From the NCBI RefSeq assembly GCF_003086895.1, contig NZ_CP026004.1, positions 3,508,731 through 3,572,730 of the forward strand: a DNA stretch of 64,000 bases. Direction: 5' to 3'. Numbering within the stretch: position 1 is the first letter of the stretch; each line of letters starts with the position of its first letter. The translations under genes and the position numbers were made by a program. Of this stretch, positions 53,318-61,314 are shown piece after piece. The notes beneath the pieces were generated by a model. The model worked only from the letters and a program-made list of their open reading frames with translations. It was not told the origin of the DNA and made no database searches. This stretch comes from Stenotrophomonas sp. ESTM1D_MKCIP4_1. Its GTDB lineage: Bacteria; Pseudomonadota; Gammaproteobacteria; Xanthomonadales; Xanthomonadaceae.

Positions 53318-54289
53318 TTATTGGTGGACGATGGCCACGCCCAGCGGCAGGCGGGTCACGTGCAGGCCCGCCGTGGCGGCCAGGGCATCCAGCGCCTGGT
53401 CCGGCTGGTCGATGCGCAGCGCCGCGCTCACCGCCGGCAGGCGCGACAGATCGCCGCGGACGAAGGTTGCGCCGCGGCGATAGCGGCTGACCTCATGCAC
53501 CGCATCGACCACAGCAATGCGATCGAGCAGCAGTTCGCCGTCGCGCCAGGCGCCGACACGATCGGCGGCCACGTCGGGCAGGCGGGTGACGCCGCTGTGC
53601 GCGCCGTACCTCGCACGCTGCCCCACCTGCAGGTAGGTCCAACCGCCGTCGATCGGATTGGCCACCCGCACGCGGCCCTGCCCCACCTCCGCTTCCACCG
53701 TGCTGCCCTGGCGGGCGACAGTGAATGCCGTGGAGATATCTTCGACCACGCCGTTGCCAGCGACCACGCTGAAACGTCGCTGCGCATCGGGGGTCACCTC
53801 GAACCAGGCCCGCCCCTGCAGCAGTTCGATACGCCGCGCCTGTGCATCGAAATGCACGGCAATGGCACTGTCGGCGTCGAGCACTGCACGGCTGCCATCA
53901 GGCAGCTGCACCGCCTGCACCAGGTGATTGCTGCGATGGTCGGCCTGCAGGCGCAGCCAGGCATCGGGGCCGGTGACCAGCAGCGCGAGGGCGGCCACCG
54001 CGGCGGCGGCCCAGCGCAGGCGCCGCTGGCGTGGACGGGCATGCGCACGCGTGGGCGAGCGAGGCGTCGTGGTGGCGGCGACCGCAGCCACGGGCGCGGC
54101 GCCGAGGCTGCGCCACAGGCGGCGTTCGTGCTCGAAGACGCGGCGGTGGCCGGGTTGTGCCAGCCACTGCTCGAAGGACTGCATCTGCGCATCGGTGTGC
54201 GCGCCGGAGGCCAGGAACACGATCCAGTTCCGGGCCTGTTCAGCCACGGGGTCATCGGCGCGGGCGCTGGGAGTGGAGTGCGGGCTCAT
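53318..54289 (-). CDS. FecR-type anti-sigma factor
   Basis: This 323-aa protein has a cytoplasmic N-terminal domain (about 1-85) with ARNWIVFLASGAHTDAQMQSFEQW and PGHRRVFEHERRLW motifs. One membrane helix (WAAAAVAALALLVTG, about 93-107) and a periplasmic FecR domain (VQLPDGSRAVLDADSAIAVHF, then GRAWFEV) follow. It passes the receptor signal to the sigma factor. It lies 103 bp after the sigma gene and 182 bp before the receptor. Confidence 0.93.
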   Translation of the reverse strand: MSPHSTPSARADDPVAEQARNWIVFLASGAHTDAQMQSFEQWLAQPGHRRVFEHERRLWRSLGAAPVAAVAATTTPRSPTRAHARPRQRRLRWAAAAVAALALLVTGPDAWLRLQADHRSNHLVQAVQLPDGSRAVLDADSAIAVHFDAQARRIELLQGRAWFEVTPDAQRRFSVVAGNGVVEDISTAFTVARQGSTVEAEVGQGRVRVANPIDGGWTYLQVGQRARYGAHSGVTRLPDVAADRVGAWRDGELLLDRIAVVDAVHEVSRYRRGATFVRGDLSRLPAVSAALRIDQPDQALDALAATAGLHVTRLPLGVAIVHQ

Positions 54290-54392
54290 CGGCTGGCAGT
54301 CGGGCGCGTTCAGGCGCGGGGAAAAGGGTTGAACCGCAGCGCGGCCCAGGTATCAAGACGTTCGTGGCGCGGCGGCCCCCAAGGGCGATTGA

Positions 54393-54893
54393 TCATCGGC
54401 CCTCACGCGCCCAGGCCAACCGTGCAAGCGCGCTGCGCACGTGGTTTTCCACCGTGGTCACCGACACGCCCAACTGGCGCGCGATCTCGGCCTGGGTCAG
54501 GCCCTGCAGGCGGTTGAGGCGGAAGATGGTACGGGTCGGCTCGGGCAGGTGCCCGGCGGCGTCCAGCACACGCTGCAGTTCGTCCTGCGCCATCACCTGC
54601 GCCTCGGTGGACACCTCATCCTCCTCCTGCCACAGGTAGTGCTCGGCCAGCAGGCGGTTGCGGCGGGTCGATTCGCGGCCATGGTCGGTGGCCAGGTTGA
54701 TGGCCAGGCGGTACAGGTACGCCCGCGGGTTGTCGATGCACTGCTGGTTGTCGACCCCGCGCGCCTTGAACCAGACCGCCTGGATGACATCCTCGGCGCC
54801 GCTGTCTCCCCCCAGGATGCGCTGCACCCGGCGCAGCAGCGCCGGCCGTTCGCGGATCAGCAGTTCGGTGAGGGTGGCGGCATTGGAGGGCAT
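54393..54893 (-). CDS. FecI-type ECF sigma factor
   Basis: This 166-aa protein has sigma region 2 (LRRVQRILGGDSGAEDVIQAVWFKA, then PRAYLYRLAINLATDH) and region 4 (TQAEIARQLGVSVTTVENHVRSALA). It would switch on the receptor gene when FecR is relieved. It starts the sigma-FecR-receptor series. The upstream region is AT-richer than the surroundings and may hold a Fur site. Confidence 0.94.
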   Translation of the reverse strand: MPSNAATLTELLIRERPALLRRVQRILGGDSGAEDVIQAVWFKARGVDNQQCIDNPRAYLYRLAINLATDHGRESTRRNRLLAEHYLWQEEDEVSTEAQVMAQDELQRVLDAAGHLPEPTRTIFRLNRLQGLTQAEIARQLGVSVTTVENHVRSALARLAWAREGR

Positions 54894-54934
54894 GCGCGGA
54901 ACGGAGACGGACGGGAGCGGCGCGCATGCTACTC

Positions 54935-54957
54935 CGTAAATGCGAATCAGTCACGTT
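54935..54957. promoter_or_regulatory. Weak Fur-box candidate upstream of the ECF sigma gene
   Basis: GTAAATGCGAATCAGTCACG resembles half of the GATAATGATAATCATTATC consensus (ATGCGAATCA). It is the most AT-rich spot in this gap. Position fits iron control of the sigma gene. The match is partial and unscored. Confidence 0.3.
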
Positions 54958-54975
54958 TAGGCCGCCCCAGCGCCT

Positions 54976-55455
54976 TCAGAGACACGAGGTCAGGCCGTCG
55001 TAGACGCTGGTCGAGGTGCCCGGCAATGGCACATCCAGCGCCTCCCGCGCGGGAGCGGCTTCCCAGGCCTGGAGCAGGGCCTGCAGCGGTGTCTGCGGGG
55101 CCAGCGGCAGCACGCAGGCATAGCTGCGCAGGTCGACATCGATGCTGCCATCAGCGCGTACCGAGGTGCTGCTGCCGACGAAGGTCCACGTGCAGGCGGC
55201 CACCCGACCAGTGGCCCGCTCGACCGAGCAGCGCAGGCGCATGGGCTGCAGGTTGTAGTACTCCCCTTCGCAGAAGGTATCGCCGCAGACATCATCGAAG
55301 CCGGCCACCAGCGCGCGCTCGACGTTGCGGAAACGCTCCCAGCCACTGGCCTGGTCTGGATGGAGACGGGCATCGACGTAACGGTCCGCGGCGACGGCGG
55401 GCAGGCTGGCCAGGCACAGCGGCAGGCCGATCACCAACGACAGGGCGCGCCTCAT
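54976..55455 (-). CDS. Exported Cys-containing protein, paralog 2 of a tandem pair
   Basis: This 159-aa periplasmic protein has a signal peptide (MRRALSLVIGLPLCLASLPAVA). Its mature part shares the pattern DVCGDTFCEGEYYNLQPMRLRC with the upstream gene (ALCADTLCEGDYSNYRVMQFRC). Conserved cysteines probably form disulfides, including C-terminal TSCL. The start overlaps the stop of the upstream paralog by 4 bp. No known domain is recognised. Confidence 0.83.
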   Translation of the reverse strand: MRRALSLVIGLPLCLASLPAVAADRYVDARLHPDQASGWERFRNVERALVAGFDDVCGDTFCEGEYYNLQPMRLRCSVERATGRVAACTWTFVGSSTSVRADGSIDVDLRSYACVLPLAPQTPLQALLQAWEAAPAREALDVPLPGTSTSVYDGLTSCL

Positions 55456-55940
55456 GGCTGCACCCCCGGGCCCTGCAGGCACTCGAACAGGCCGGAAAAC
55501 AGGCTGCGACCGACCACCGGCAACGGCGCCACCAGGCCGCCGGGGGCGGCAAGCGACGCATGGAAGGCTTCCACCGGCACCCCGGGCCGCAGATCCACCG
55601 GGCAGACCCAGCGACCATCGGCCACCTGTATCACGCCGGTGTCGGCCTGCACGGCCAGTTCGCTGGCAGCCACCACCCACGCGCAGCGCTGCACGGTGCC
55701 GGCCTGCTCCCGTACGGCACAGCGGAACTGCATGACCCGATAGTTGCTGTAGTCGCCCTCGCACAGGGTATCGGCGCAGAGGGCGGAGAATTCGGCCGCC
55801 AGCGCAGCCTCCAGGTCGTAGGCACGGTCCCAGTTGGCTTCGGTCCGGGGGAAATCGATCAGGTCCACATGAGGGCCGGCCCACGCCGACGGGACCACGG
55901 AGAGCACGACGGCAAGACCACAACAGGGCATCCAGTGCAT
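55452..55940 (-). CDS. Exported Cys-containing protein, paralog 1 of a tandem pair
   Basis: This 162-aa protein starts MHWMPCCGLAVVLSVVPSAWA, a signal peptide. Mature motifs are ALCADTLCEGDYSNYRVMQF and a C-terminal GLFECLQGPGVQP, matching the downstream paralog in order. The pair is coupled by ATGA overlap and looks like a local duplication. Function unknown. Confidence 0.83.
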   Translation of the reverse strand: MHWMPCCGLAVVLSVVPSAWAGPHVDLIDFPRTEANWDRAYDLEAALAAEFSALCADTLCEGDYSNYRVMQFRCAVREQAGTVQRCAWVVAASELAVQADTGVIQVADGRWVCPVDLRPGVPVEAFHASLAAPGGLVAPLPVVGRSLFSGLFECLQGPGVQP

Positions 55941-56126
55941 GGCGATGTTCCTTGGGAATGGGTCACCAGCCTGCGCCCGGCCACGCCCGGGCCCCATCGG
56001 AAAACCCCGCCCTGTTTCCTCCGCCAGCGTCCACGACGAAGGTCGGCCCCGCCCTACCCTGCACAGCGGACGGCAAAGGCATAAAATGATCCGCTATCCG
56101 TCTACATCCCCCACCTGGAGCACACC

Positions 56127-56663
56127 ATGGGTCTGGAACTCGTCTCGCCCGGCAAGAACCCGCCGGAAGAAATCAACGTCATCATCGAGATCCCGAAGGA
56201 CTCGGAGCCGGTCAAGTACGAAGTGGACAAGGAAACCGGCGCGATCTTCGTCGACCGCATCCTGTCGACCCCGATGCGCTACCCGTGCAACTACGGCTAC
56301 GTGCCGAGCACCCTGTGTGGCGATGGCGACCCGGCCGACGTGCTGGTGGTGCTGCCCCTGCCGCTGGTTCCGGGTTCGGTGGTGCGCTGCCGTCCGGTGG
56401 GCGTGCTGAAGATGAGCGATGAGGCAGGCAGCGACGAGAAGATCCTGGCCGTGCCGGTCTCGAAGATCTTCAGCGGCTACGCCCACGTGGAAGACATCGC
56501 CCAGGTGTCCAGCCACTGGCTGGAGCGCATCGGCCACTTCTTCGAGCACTACAAGGACCTGGAAAAGGGCAAGTGGGTCAAGCTGGACGGTTGGGGTGGC
56601 GCGGCCGAGGCCAAGCAGATCCTGATCGAGGCGCACCAGCGCCACCTCGACAGCAAGGCCTGA
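56127..56663 (+). CDS. ppa: Soluble inorganic pyrophosphatase
   Basis: This 178-aa family I pyrophosphatase cleaves PPi to 2 Pi. Catalytic sequences are intact: VIIEIPKDSEPVKYEVDKETG, the metal-binding aspartates in CGDGDPADVLVV, and KWVKLDGWGGAAEAKQ near the end. Length matches E. coli Ppa (176). It removes the same PPi that Pfp and HppA would use, so expression balance matters. A hairpin follows. Confidence 0.97.
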   Translation: MGLELVSPGKNPPEEINVIIEIPKDSEPVKYEVDKETGAIFVDRILSTPMRYPCNYGYVPSTLCGDGDPADVLVVLPLPLVPGSVVRCRPVGVLKMSDEAGSDEKILAVPVSKIFSGYAHVEDIAQVSSHWLERIGHFFEHYKDLEKGKWVKLDGWGGAAEAKQILIEAHQRHLDSKA

Positions 56664-56674
56664 GCCTGAACAGG

Positions 56675-56703
56675 ATCGCTCCGGTGCAGCGCGCCGGAGC
56701 GAT
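56675..56703 (+). terminator. Hairpin after ppa
   Basis: Perfect 10-bp repeat ATCGCTCCGG with its complement, 9-nt loop, 11 bp after the stop. The tail is not T-rich. Confidence 0.6.
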
Positions 56704-56814
56704 GCGGGTCACGTTTCGACACTGCGGGCCAGCACTGTTGGCGCCGTATTAGGTAAATTGCGTCACTTCACACGTCGTCGACGCGCACCGTCGAGACAGC
56801 CAGGGGAATGTGTC

Positions 56815-57936
56815 GTGCGTATTCTGCTAGTTGGGGATTCAGCCAGCCTGCCGGCTGAGCTGAGCGAATTCATTGCCGATCTTGGGGAAGAATGGCAACC
56901 GCTCACCGCCTTCGATGGCCATACCGCGATGTCGGCGGTGGCGGCCCAGAGCGTGGATGCGGTGATCGTCTGCCCGCAGCTGCCCGACCTCAATGCAACC
57001 ACGTTGCTGGGTCAGATCCGCACGCTGCGGCCGGAAACCATCCGTATCGCGCTGGTCGATGCCCAGCAGGGCAACCGGCCGCCGCCGGCACGCCTGATCG
57101 GTGTGGCCCACCGCTTCCTGCCGCTGCCGCTGGCACCGGAAGTGCTGCTGGAAGCACTGACCAGCCTGGAAGAACTGCGCGACGTACTGGACAGCCCGCG
57201 CCTGCGCGACGCCATCGGCCGCATCGAGAAGCTGCCCTCGCCGCCGCACCTGTACCTGAGCCTGACCCAGGCGCTGGAACATGACGACGACACCGACAGT
57301 GCCGACGTGGCCAAGCTGGTGGCCGCCGATCCTGCAATCGCGGCCAAGGTGCTGCAGCTGTCCAATTCGGCGTTCTTCAGCCAGGGCCGCACCATTGCCG
57401 ACCTGCGCACCGCGGTGACCCGCCTGGGACTGGCCACGCTGCGCGATCTGGTGCTGGCCAGCGAAGTCTTCTCCGCACCGACACTGTCCGGTGCCGAGCG
57501 CAATTCGCTGCAGCAGCGCGCGCTGATGGCCTCGCGCCTGGCCGCCCGCCTGTTGCCAGAATCCAGTGCCGAACTGGGCGCCACCGCGGCGCTGCTGGCC
57601 GATATCGGCCTGCTGCTGCCCGGCGTGCGCAACGAGCGCAGCGAACCGGCCCTGGCCGATGATCCGCGCCCCGGCCACGCCGAGGCCGGTGCCTACCTGC
57701 TGGGCCTGTGGGGCCTGCCGATGCCGATCATCGAAGCGGTGGCCTTCCACCTGCAGCCGCAGCGCGCGAACACGCGCAGCTTCTGGGTGACCGGTGCGGT
57801 GCATGTCGCCCTGGCGCTGGTCAACGGCGAACCGGTGGACGAGGACTACCTGCAGCGTGCCGGCGTGCTGAACAAGCTGCCGCAGTGGCGCGAGCATGCC
57901 AACAGCCTGATGGGGCTGGTACCGACCGAAGCCTGA
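56815..57936 (+). CDS. Receiver-like + HDOD domain protein
   Basis: This 373-aa cytoplasmic protein has a receiver-like N-terminal domain (about 1-120) and an HDOD domain (about 135-340). The phosphoacceptor aspartate is replaced: DAVIVCPQLPD has Cys where receivers have Asp, so phosphorylation control is unlikely. The HDOD region (KLPSPPHLYLSLTQALEHDD, then KVLQLSNSAFFS) is typical of signalling proteins tied to c-di-GMP and motility. GTG start, with AGGGG 8 nt upstream. Confidence 0.88.
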   Translation: MRILLVGDSASLPAELSEFIADLGEEWQPLTAFDGHTAMSAVAAQSVDAVIVCPQLPDLNATTLLGQIRTLRPETIRIALVDAQQGNRPPPARLIGVAHRFLPLPLAPEVLLEALTSLEELRDVLDSPRLRDAIGRIEKLPSPPHLYLSLTQALEHDDDTDSADVAKLVAADPAIAAKVLQLSNSAFFSQGRTIADLRTAVTRLGLATLRDLVLASEVFSAPTLSGAERNSLQQRALMASRLAARLLPESSAELGATAALLADIGLLLPGVRNERSEPALADDPRPGHAEAGAYLLGLWGLPMPIIEAVAFHLQPQRANTRSFWVTGAVHVALALVNGEPVDEDYLQRAGVLNKLPQWREHANSLMGLVPTEA

Positions 57937-57958
57937 CCCAACCCGGTTGAACCGATGC

Positions 57959-57984
57959 GATGGCGCGCCCGTGGGCGCGCCATC
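57959..57984. terminator. Bidirectional hairpin between the HDOD and small Cys-rich genes
   Basis: A perfect 12-bp repeat GATGGCGCGCCC with its complement has only a 2-nt centre. It lies 22 bp after the HDOD stop and 6 bp after the stop of the opposing gene, so it can serve both. Confidence 0.7.
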
Positions 57985-57990
57985 TGCGCA

Positions 57991-58200
57991 TCAGCGCTGC
58001 GGACAGGCGTCCAGCACGCAGTTGCGCCATTGCAGCTGGCACATCACCGCAGAGCCGCCTGCTGCGAGGCATTCCTGGCGAACCTGCTCGCAATAGCGTC
58101 CACCGGCACAGACGATGAGGTTCTGGGCTGATGTCGACCCGGCCAGCGTGGCGTAGATCAGCACCGCGGCAGACAGCTTGCGCAAGAGCGTGGCTTTCAT
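57991..58200 (-). CDS. Small Cys-rich exported protein
   Basis: This 69-aa protein starts MKATLLRKLSAAVLIYATLAGSTSA, a signal peptide. The mature part of about 44 residues has six cysteines (VCAGG, YCEQ, ECLA, MCQL, NCVL, ACPQ), enough for three disulfides. It is basic and compact, like a secreted miniprotein. No family recognised. It has its own terminator hairpin and faces the HDOD gene. Confidence 0.7.
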   Translation of the reverse strand: MKATLLRKLSAAVLIYATLAGSTSAQNLIVCAGGRYCEQVRQECLAAGGSAVMCQLQWRNCVLDACPQR

Positions 58201-58342
58201 ATCCGTCTCCAAGCGTCCGTCATTGGACGACGGGACTGTGCTGGATGCGTCAATCGTAGTCCGTGATCGAATTCACCCTCTGCCCTGCGTCAGAGTTTCC
58301 CTACAGAGAATCCGGAAAACCGCCGGCATGGGTCGGCAGCAG

Positions 58343-58379
58343 CCACAAACAAAGAGGGCGGACCTTGCGGTCCGCCCTC
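58343..58379 (-). terminator. Intrinsic terminator of the second TonB receptor gene
   Basis: Perfect 11-bp stem GAGGGCGGACC with its complement, TTGC loop, 30 bp after the stop. On the minus strand it is followed by TTTGTTTG. Confidence 0.85.
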
Positions 58380-58409
58380 CTGTACTGCGTGTTGCGACGC
58401 TTCGATGGA

Positions 58410-61265
58410 TCAGAAGCGCTGGGTGTACTTCATGTACAGGAAGCGACCCACGTCGAAGCCACCGTAGTAGGCGAACGCCGAGTTCGGGGCCGAGTACATC
58501 AGCGGACCCTTGTGATCGAACACGTTGTTGGCGCCCAGGGCGATGGTGGCATCCCACGGAGCCTTCCAGCTGACCTGCAGGTCGTGGAAGGTGTTGGAGC
58601 CGGTCTTGCGCAGCGGATCAGCTTCGCCGTTGGCGTAGTGGTTCGGCGCGTTGCACCAGAACTCGCCGGTGTCGATGCAGCCTTCCTTCATGCCGGAGTA
58701 GTAGCGAGCGGTGTAGTTCACACCGAAATCGCCGTACTGCCAGTTGATGCCGACGTTGGAACGCACGCGGAACAGGCCGGCTTCGCCGACGCGACCGATC
58801 ATGATGGTGTCGCCGTTGCTGTTCTCGCCTTCCTCGTCGTACTTGGCGGTGTAGCTCGTCGTCCAGTCGATGTTGAACTGACCGATGGCCAGTTCCGGCA
58901 GGCGGTACTTGATGCCCAGGTCGTAACCTTCGGTTTCCATCTTGCCGAGGTTGGCGGTGCCGTAGGTGATGGCGCTGACGTGGCCGTCATCGGCACGCAC
59001 GACGTCGGCACAACGGGCCGAGTTGCCCAGCACGTAGCAGTCACGCAGGATGCGGTCGACGCTGTCCGCGATGATCATGTCGCTGATTTCGTACTTGTAC
59101 CAATCCAGCGAGACGTCCAGGCCCTGCACCCACTGCGGGCTCCACACCAGACCGAAGGTGGTGCTCTTGGAGGTTTCCGGCTTCAGGTTCGGGTTGGCAC
59201 CGGAGATGAACTGGTCACCCGACTGGCACGGCAGGGTCGAGCAGACCTTGCCACCCTGGCCGACCTGGGTGTAGCCCACCGGCACGCCGGCCGAGTTGCA
59301 CGCGGCATTGCCGTTGACCGAGCCCGGGGCGGTGACACCGCACGGATCGATGTACGACTCGAAGCTCGAGCTCAGGCCACCGTACAGGTCGCTGATGGTC
59401 GGCGCACGGAAGCCTTCTGCGTAGGTACCGCGGACCAGCAGGCCCTCGATCGGACGCCAGGTCAGGCCGAACTTGCTGTTGGTGGTGCCACCGAAGTTGC
59501 TGTAGTCCGAGTAACGGCTGGCAACGTTCAGGGTCAGTTCCTTGGCGAAGGCCACGTCGGCCAGCAGCGGCACGTTCAGTTCGAGGTAGACCTCGTTCAG
59601 ATCGTACTCACCACGGGTCGGCTTCTGGCCCAGGCCGGTGGACTGGCCCGACTGCGCGAAGGCGTCCGGCACGTAGCTGCCTTCTTCCTTGCGGTGTTCG
59701 ACGCCCATGGCGAAGCCCAGGTCGCCGGCCGGCAGGGTCACGATGGAACCGGCCAGGTTGGCGGTGAAGCTGGTGGTCTTGGTGACACCACGGGTGGTGA
59801 AGGTCGGGAACAGGAAGTCCTGCAGGTCCTTGTCAGCCAGCGAACCCTGGCCGTCCACGCCGTACGGCAGCAGCGGGTTCCACGGGCGGCAGTCACCCAG
59901 CGCGATCGGGCTGGCAGCGGTACCGCACTGTGCCACGCCATCAGCGTTGATGAACGACGGGCCCAGCGCCTGCTTGGCAGCGATCAGGCTCATGTCACCG
60001 CGGTTGGTCTTGATCGACTCGTTGCGGTTCCACAGAGCGCCGACGTCCCAGTCAAAGGTCTTGCCGGCGAAGTCGAAGTAGCCGCTGACGGTCGGCGCGA
60101 AGCGCAGGGTCTTCAGCTGGCTGTCGGTGGTACGCGGCACTTCCCACAGGCGACGGCGGAAGCTGACTTCCTGGCCGACCGGGTTGAAGGCGCTGGCAGC
60201 CGACAGCGGGGTGTTGATGTTGCTGGCAGCGGACTGGTACGGGTAGCCGGCAATCTGCTGGAACGTCTGGCGCTCGTTGTAGAGCAGGTCAGTGTTCAGG
60301 CTGATCGAGTCGGTGAAGTCGTAGGTGCCGTTGATGTAGACGGACTTGCGCTTGACGCCGGTCAGCAGGCTCATCTGCTGGTTGGAGTTGGCGTATTCGT
60401 CTTCGGTCAGTTCATGGTAATCCGCCGCATTGGTCGGATCGCCACCCTGGTTCAGGGTCTGCCAGACAGCGTCCTTGCCTGCACAGTTGTACAGGGTCGG
60501 GTTGCACCAGCTGCCGTTCTGGCTGATCGGGCTCCAGTCGGCCGAGGTCGAGTTCGGACCCAGCGAGCCGTCACGGCTGTACCAGCGGTCCTTGGCCCAC
60601 ACCGGGTCCTGCTTGTTGTACTCGGCCGACAGGGTCAGGCTGCCGCGCTCGCCGCGGGCACCGAGGGTCATCGAGTAGGTTTCGGTGTCACCGTCGCCGT
60701 TGCCGTACTGGCCGACGTAGACGTTGGCTTCGCCACCGTCGAAGTTCTTGCGGGTGATCACGTTCACGACGCCGGCGATGGCATCCGAACCGTAGATCGA
60801 GGACGCGCCGTCCTTCAGGATCTCGATGCGCTCAACGGCCGACATCGGGATCTGGCTCAGGTCCTGCAGGCCCGAGGTGGTGGCGCCCAGGCGCTTGCCG
60901 TTCATCAGCACCAGGGTGCGCTCGGCGCCCAGGTTGCGGATGTCGACGTAGTAGCCGCCGACGTTCTCGCCCGAAGCCAGCGACTCCGAACGCGAGATGG
61001 CCGGGGAGCCGGCCGAGGTGAGGTTGTTCAGCACGTCAGCGACGCTCGAGAAGCCCTGCTTTTCCAGGCTTTCACGGGTCATCGTCAGGATCGGCTGCTG
61101 CGTCTCCATGTTGGCGCCGCGGATGCGCGAACCGGTGACCGAAATACGATCGAGGTCGGTGGTGCCAGAAGCCGCTTCCTGGGCGGAAGCAAACGCAGGC
61201 GTCAGCGCCAGCGCAATGCCGGCCGGCAGCAGGCCGAGACGCACTGCGGGATTACGGAAGTTCAT
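58410..61265 (-). CDS. TonB-dependent receptor (no STN domain)
   Basis: This 951-aa outer-membrane receptor has a signal peptide (residues 1-29, AFASAQ). A plug begins LDRISVTGSRIRGANMETQQ, with a TonB box near the N-terminus, and the barrel ends in GRFLYMKYTQRF. Many extracellular loop segments carry paired cysteines (NGSWCNPTLYNCAGKD, CRPWNPLL, DPCGV). The TonB-box and RGxxMETQQPI start are typical of the large carbohydrate/peptide-type receptors common in Xanthomonadaceae. The ligand is unknown. Ribosome binding site GGAGAG. An AraC regulator lies just upstream on the same strand. Confidence 0.93.
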   Translation of the reverse strand: MNFRNPAVRLGLLPAGIALALTPAFASAQEAASGTTDLDRISVTGSRIRGANMETQQPILTMTRESLEKQGFSSVADVLNNLTSAGSPAISRSESLASGENVGGYYVDIRNLGAERTLVLMNGKRLGATTSGLQDLSQIPMSAVERIEILKDGASSIYGSDAIAGVVNVITRKNFDGGEANVYVGQYGNGDGDTETYSMTLGARGERGSLTLSAEYNKQDPVWAKDRWYSRDGSLGPNSTSADWSPISQNGSWCNPTLYNCAGKDAVWQTLNQGGDPTNAADYHELTEDEYANSNQQMSLLTGVKRKSVYINGTYDFTDSISLNTDLLYNERQTFQQIAGYPYQSAASNINTPLSAASAFNPVGQEVSFRRRLWEVPRTTDSQLKTLRFAPTVSGYFDFAGKTFDWDVGALWNRNESIKTNRGDMSLIAAKQALGPSFINADGVAQCGTAASPIALGDCRPWNPLLPYGVDGQGSLADKDLQDFLFPTFTTRGVTKTTSFTANLAGSIVTLPAGDLGFAMGVEHRKEEGSYVPDAFAQSGQSTGLGQKPTRGEYDLNEVYLELNVPLLADVAFAKELTLNVASRYSDYSNFGGTTNSKFGLTWRPIEGLLVRGTYAEGFRAPTISDLYGGLSSSFESYIDPCGVTAPGSVNGNAACNSAGVPVGYTQVGQGGKVCSTLPCQSGDQFISGANPNLKPETSKSTTFGLVWSPQWVQGLDVSLDWYKYEISDMIIADSVDRILRDCYVLGNSARCADVVRADDGHVSAITYGTANLGKMETEGYDLGIKYRLPELAIGQFNIDWTTSYTAKYDEEGENSNGDTIMIGRVGEAGLFRVRSNVGINWQYGDFGVNYTARYYSGMKEGCIDTGEFWCNAPNHYANGEADPLRKTGSNTFHDLQVSWKAPWDATIALGANNVFDHKGPLMYSAPNSAFAYYGGFDVGRFLYMKYTQRF

Positions 61266-61314
61266 CAATCTCTCCAAGGTACGTGTTAGCAGCGTGTTAA
61301 AACACCCCAGCACG

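Noticed and set aside
50883..53483. 866-codon plus-strand open frame opposite the STN receptor
   Set aside because: Antisense to a well-supported gene with signal peptide, STN, plug and barrel. The translation is Arg/His/Ala-rich noise.
58263..61289. Very long plus-strand open frame (over 1000 codons) opposite the second TonB receptor
   Set aside because: It is a shadow caused by high GC and codon bias of the receptor gene. It has no family resemblance, and the minus-strand protein has clear plug and barrel motifs.
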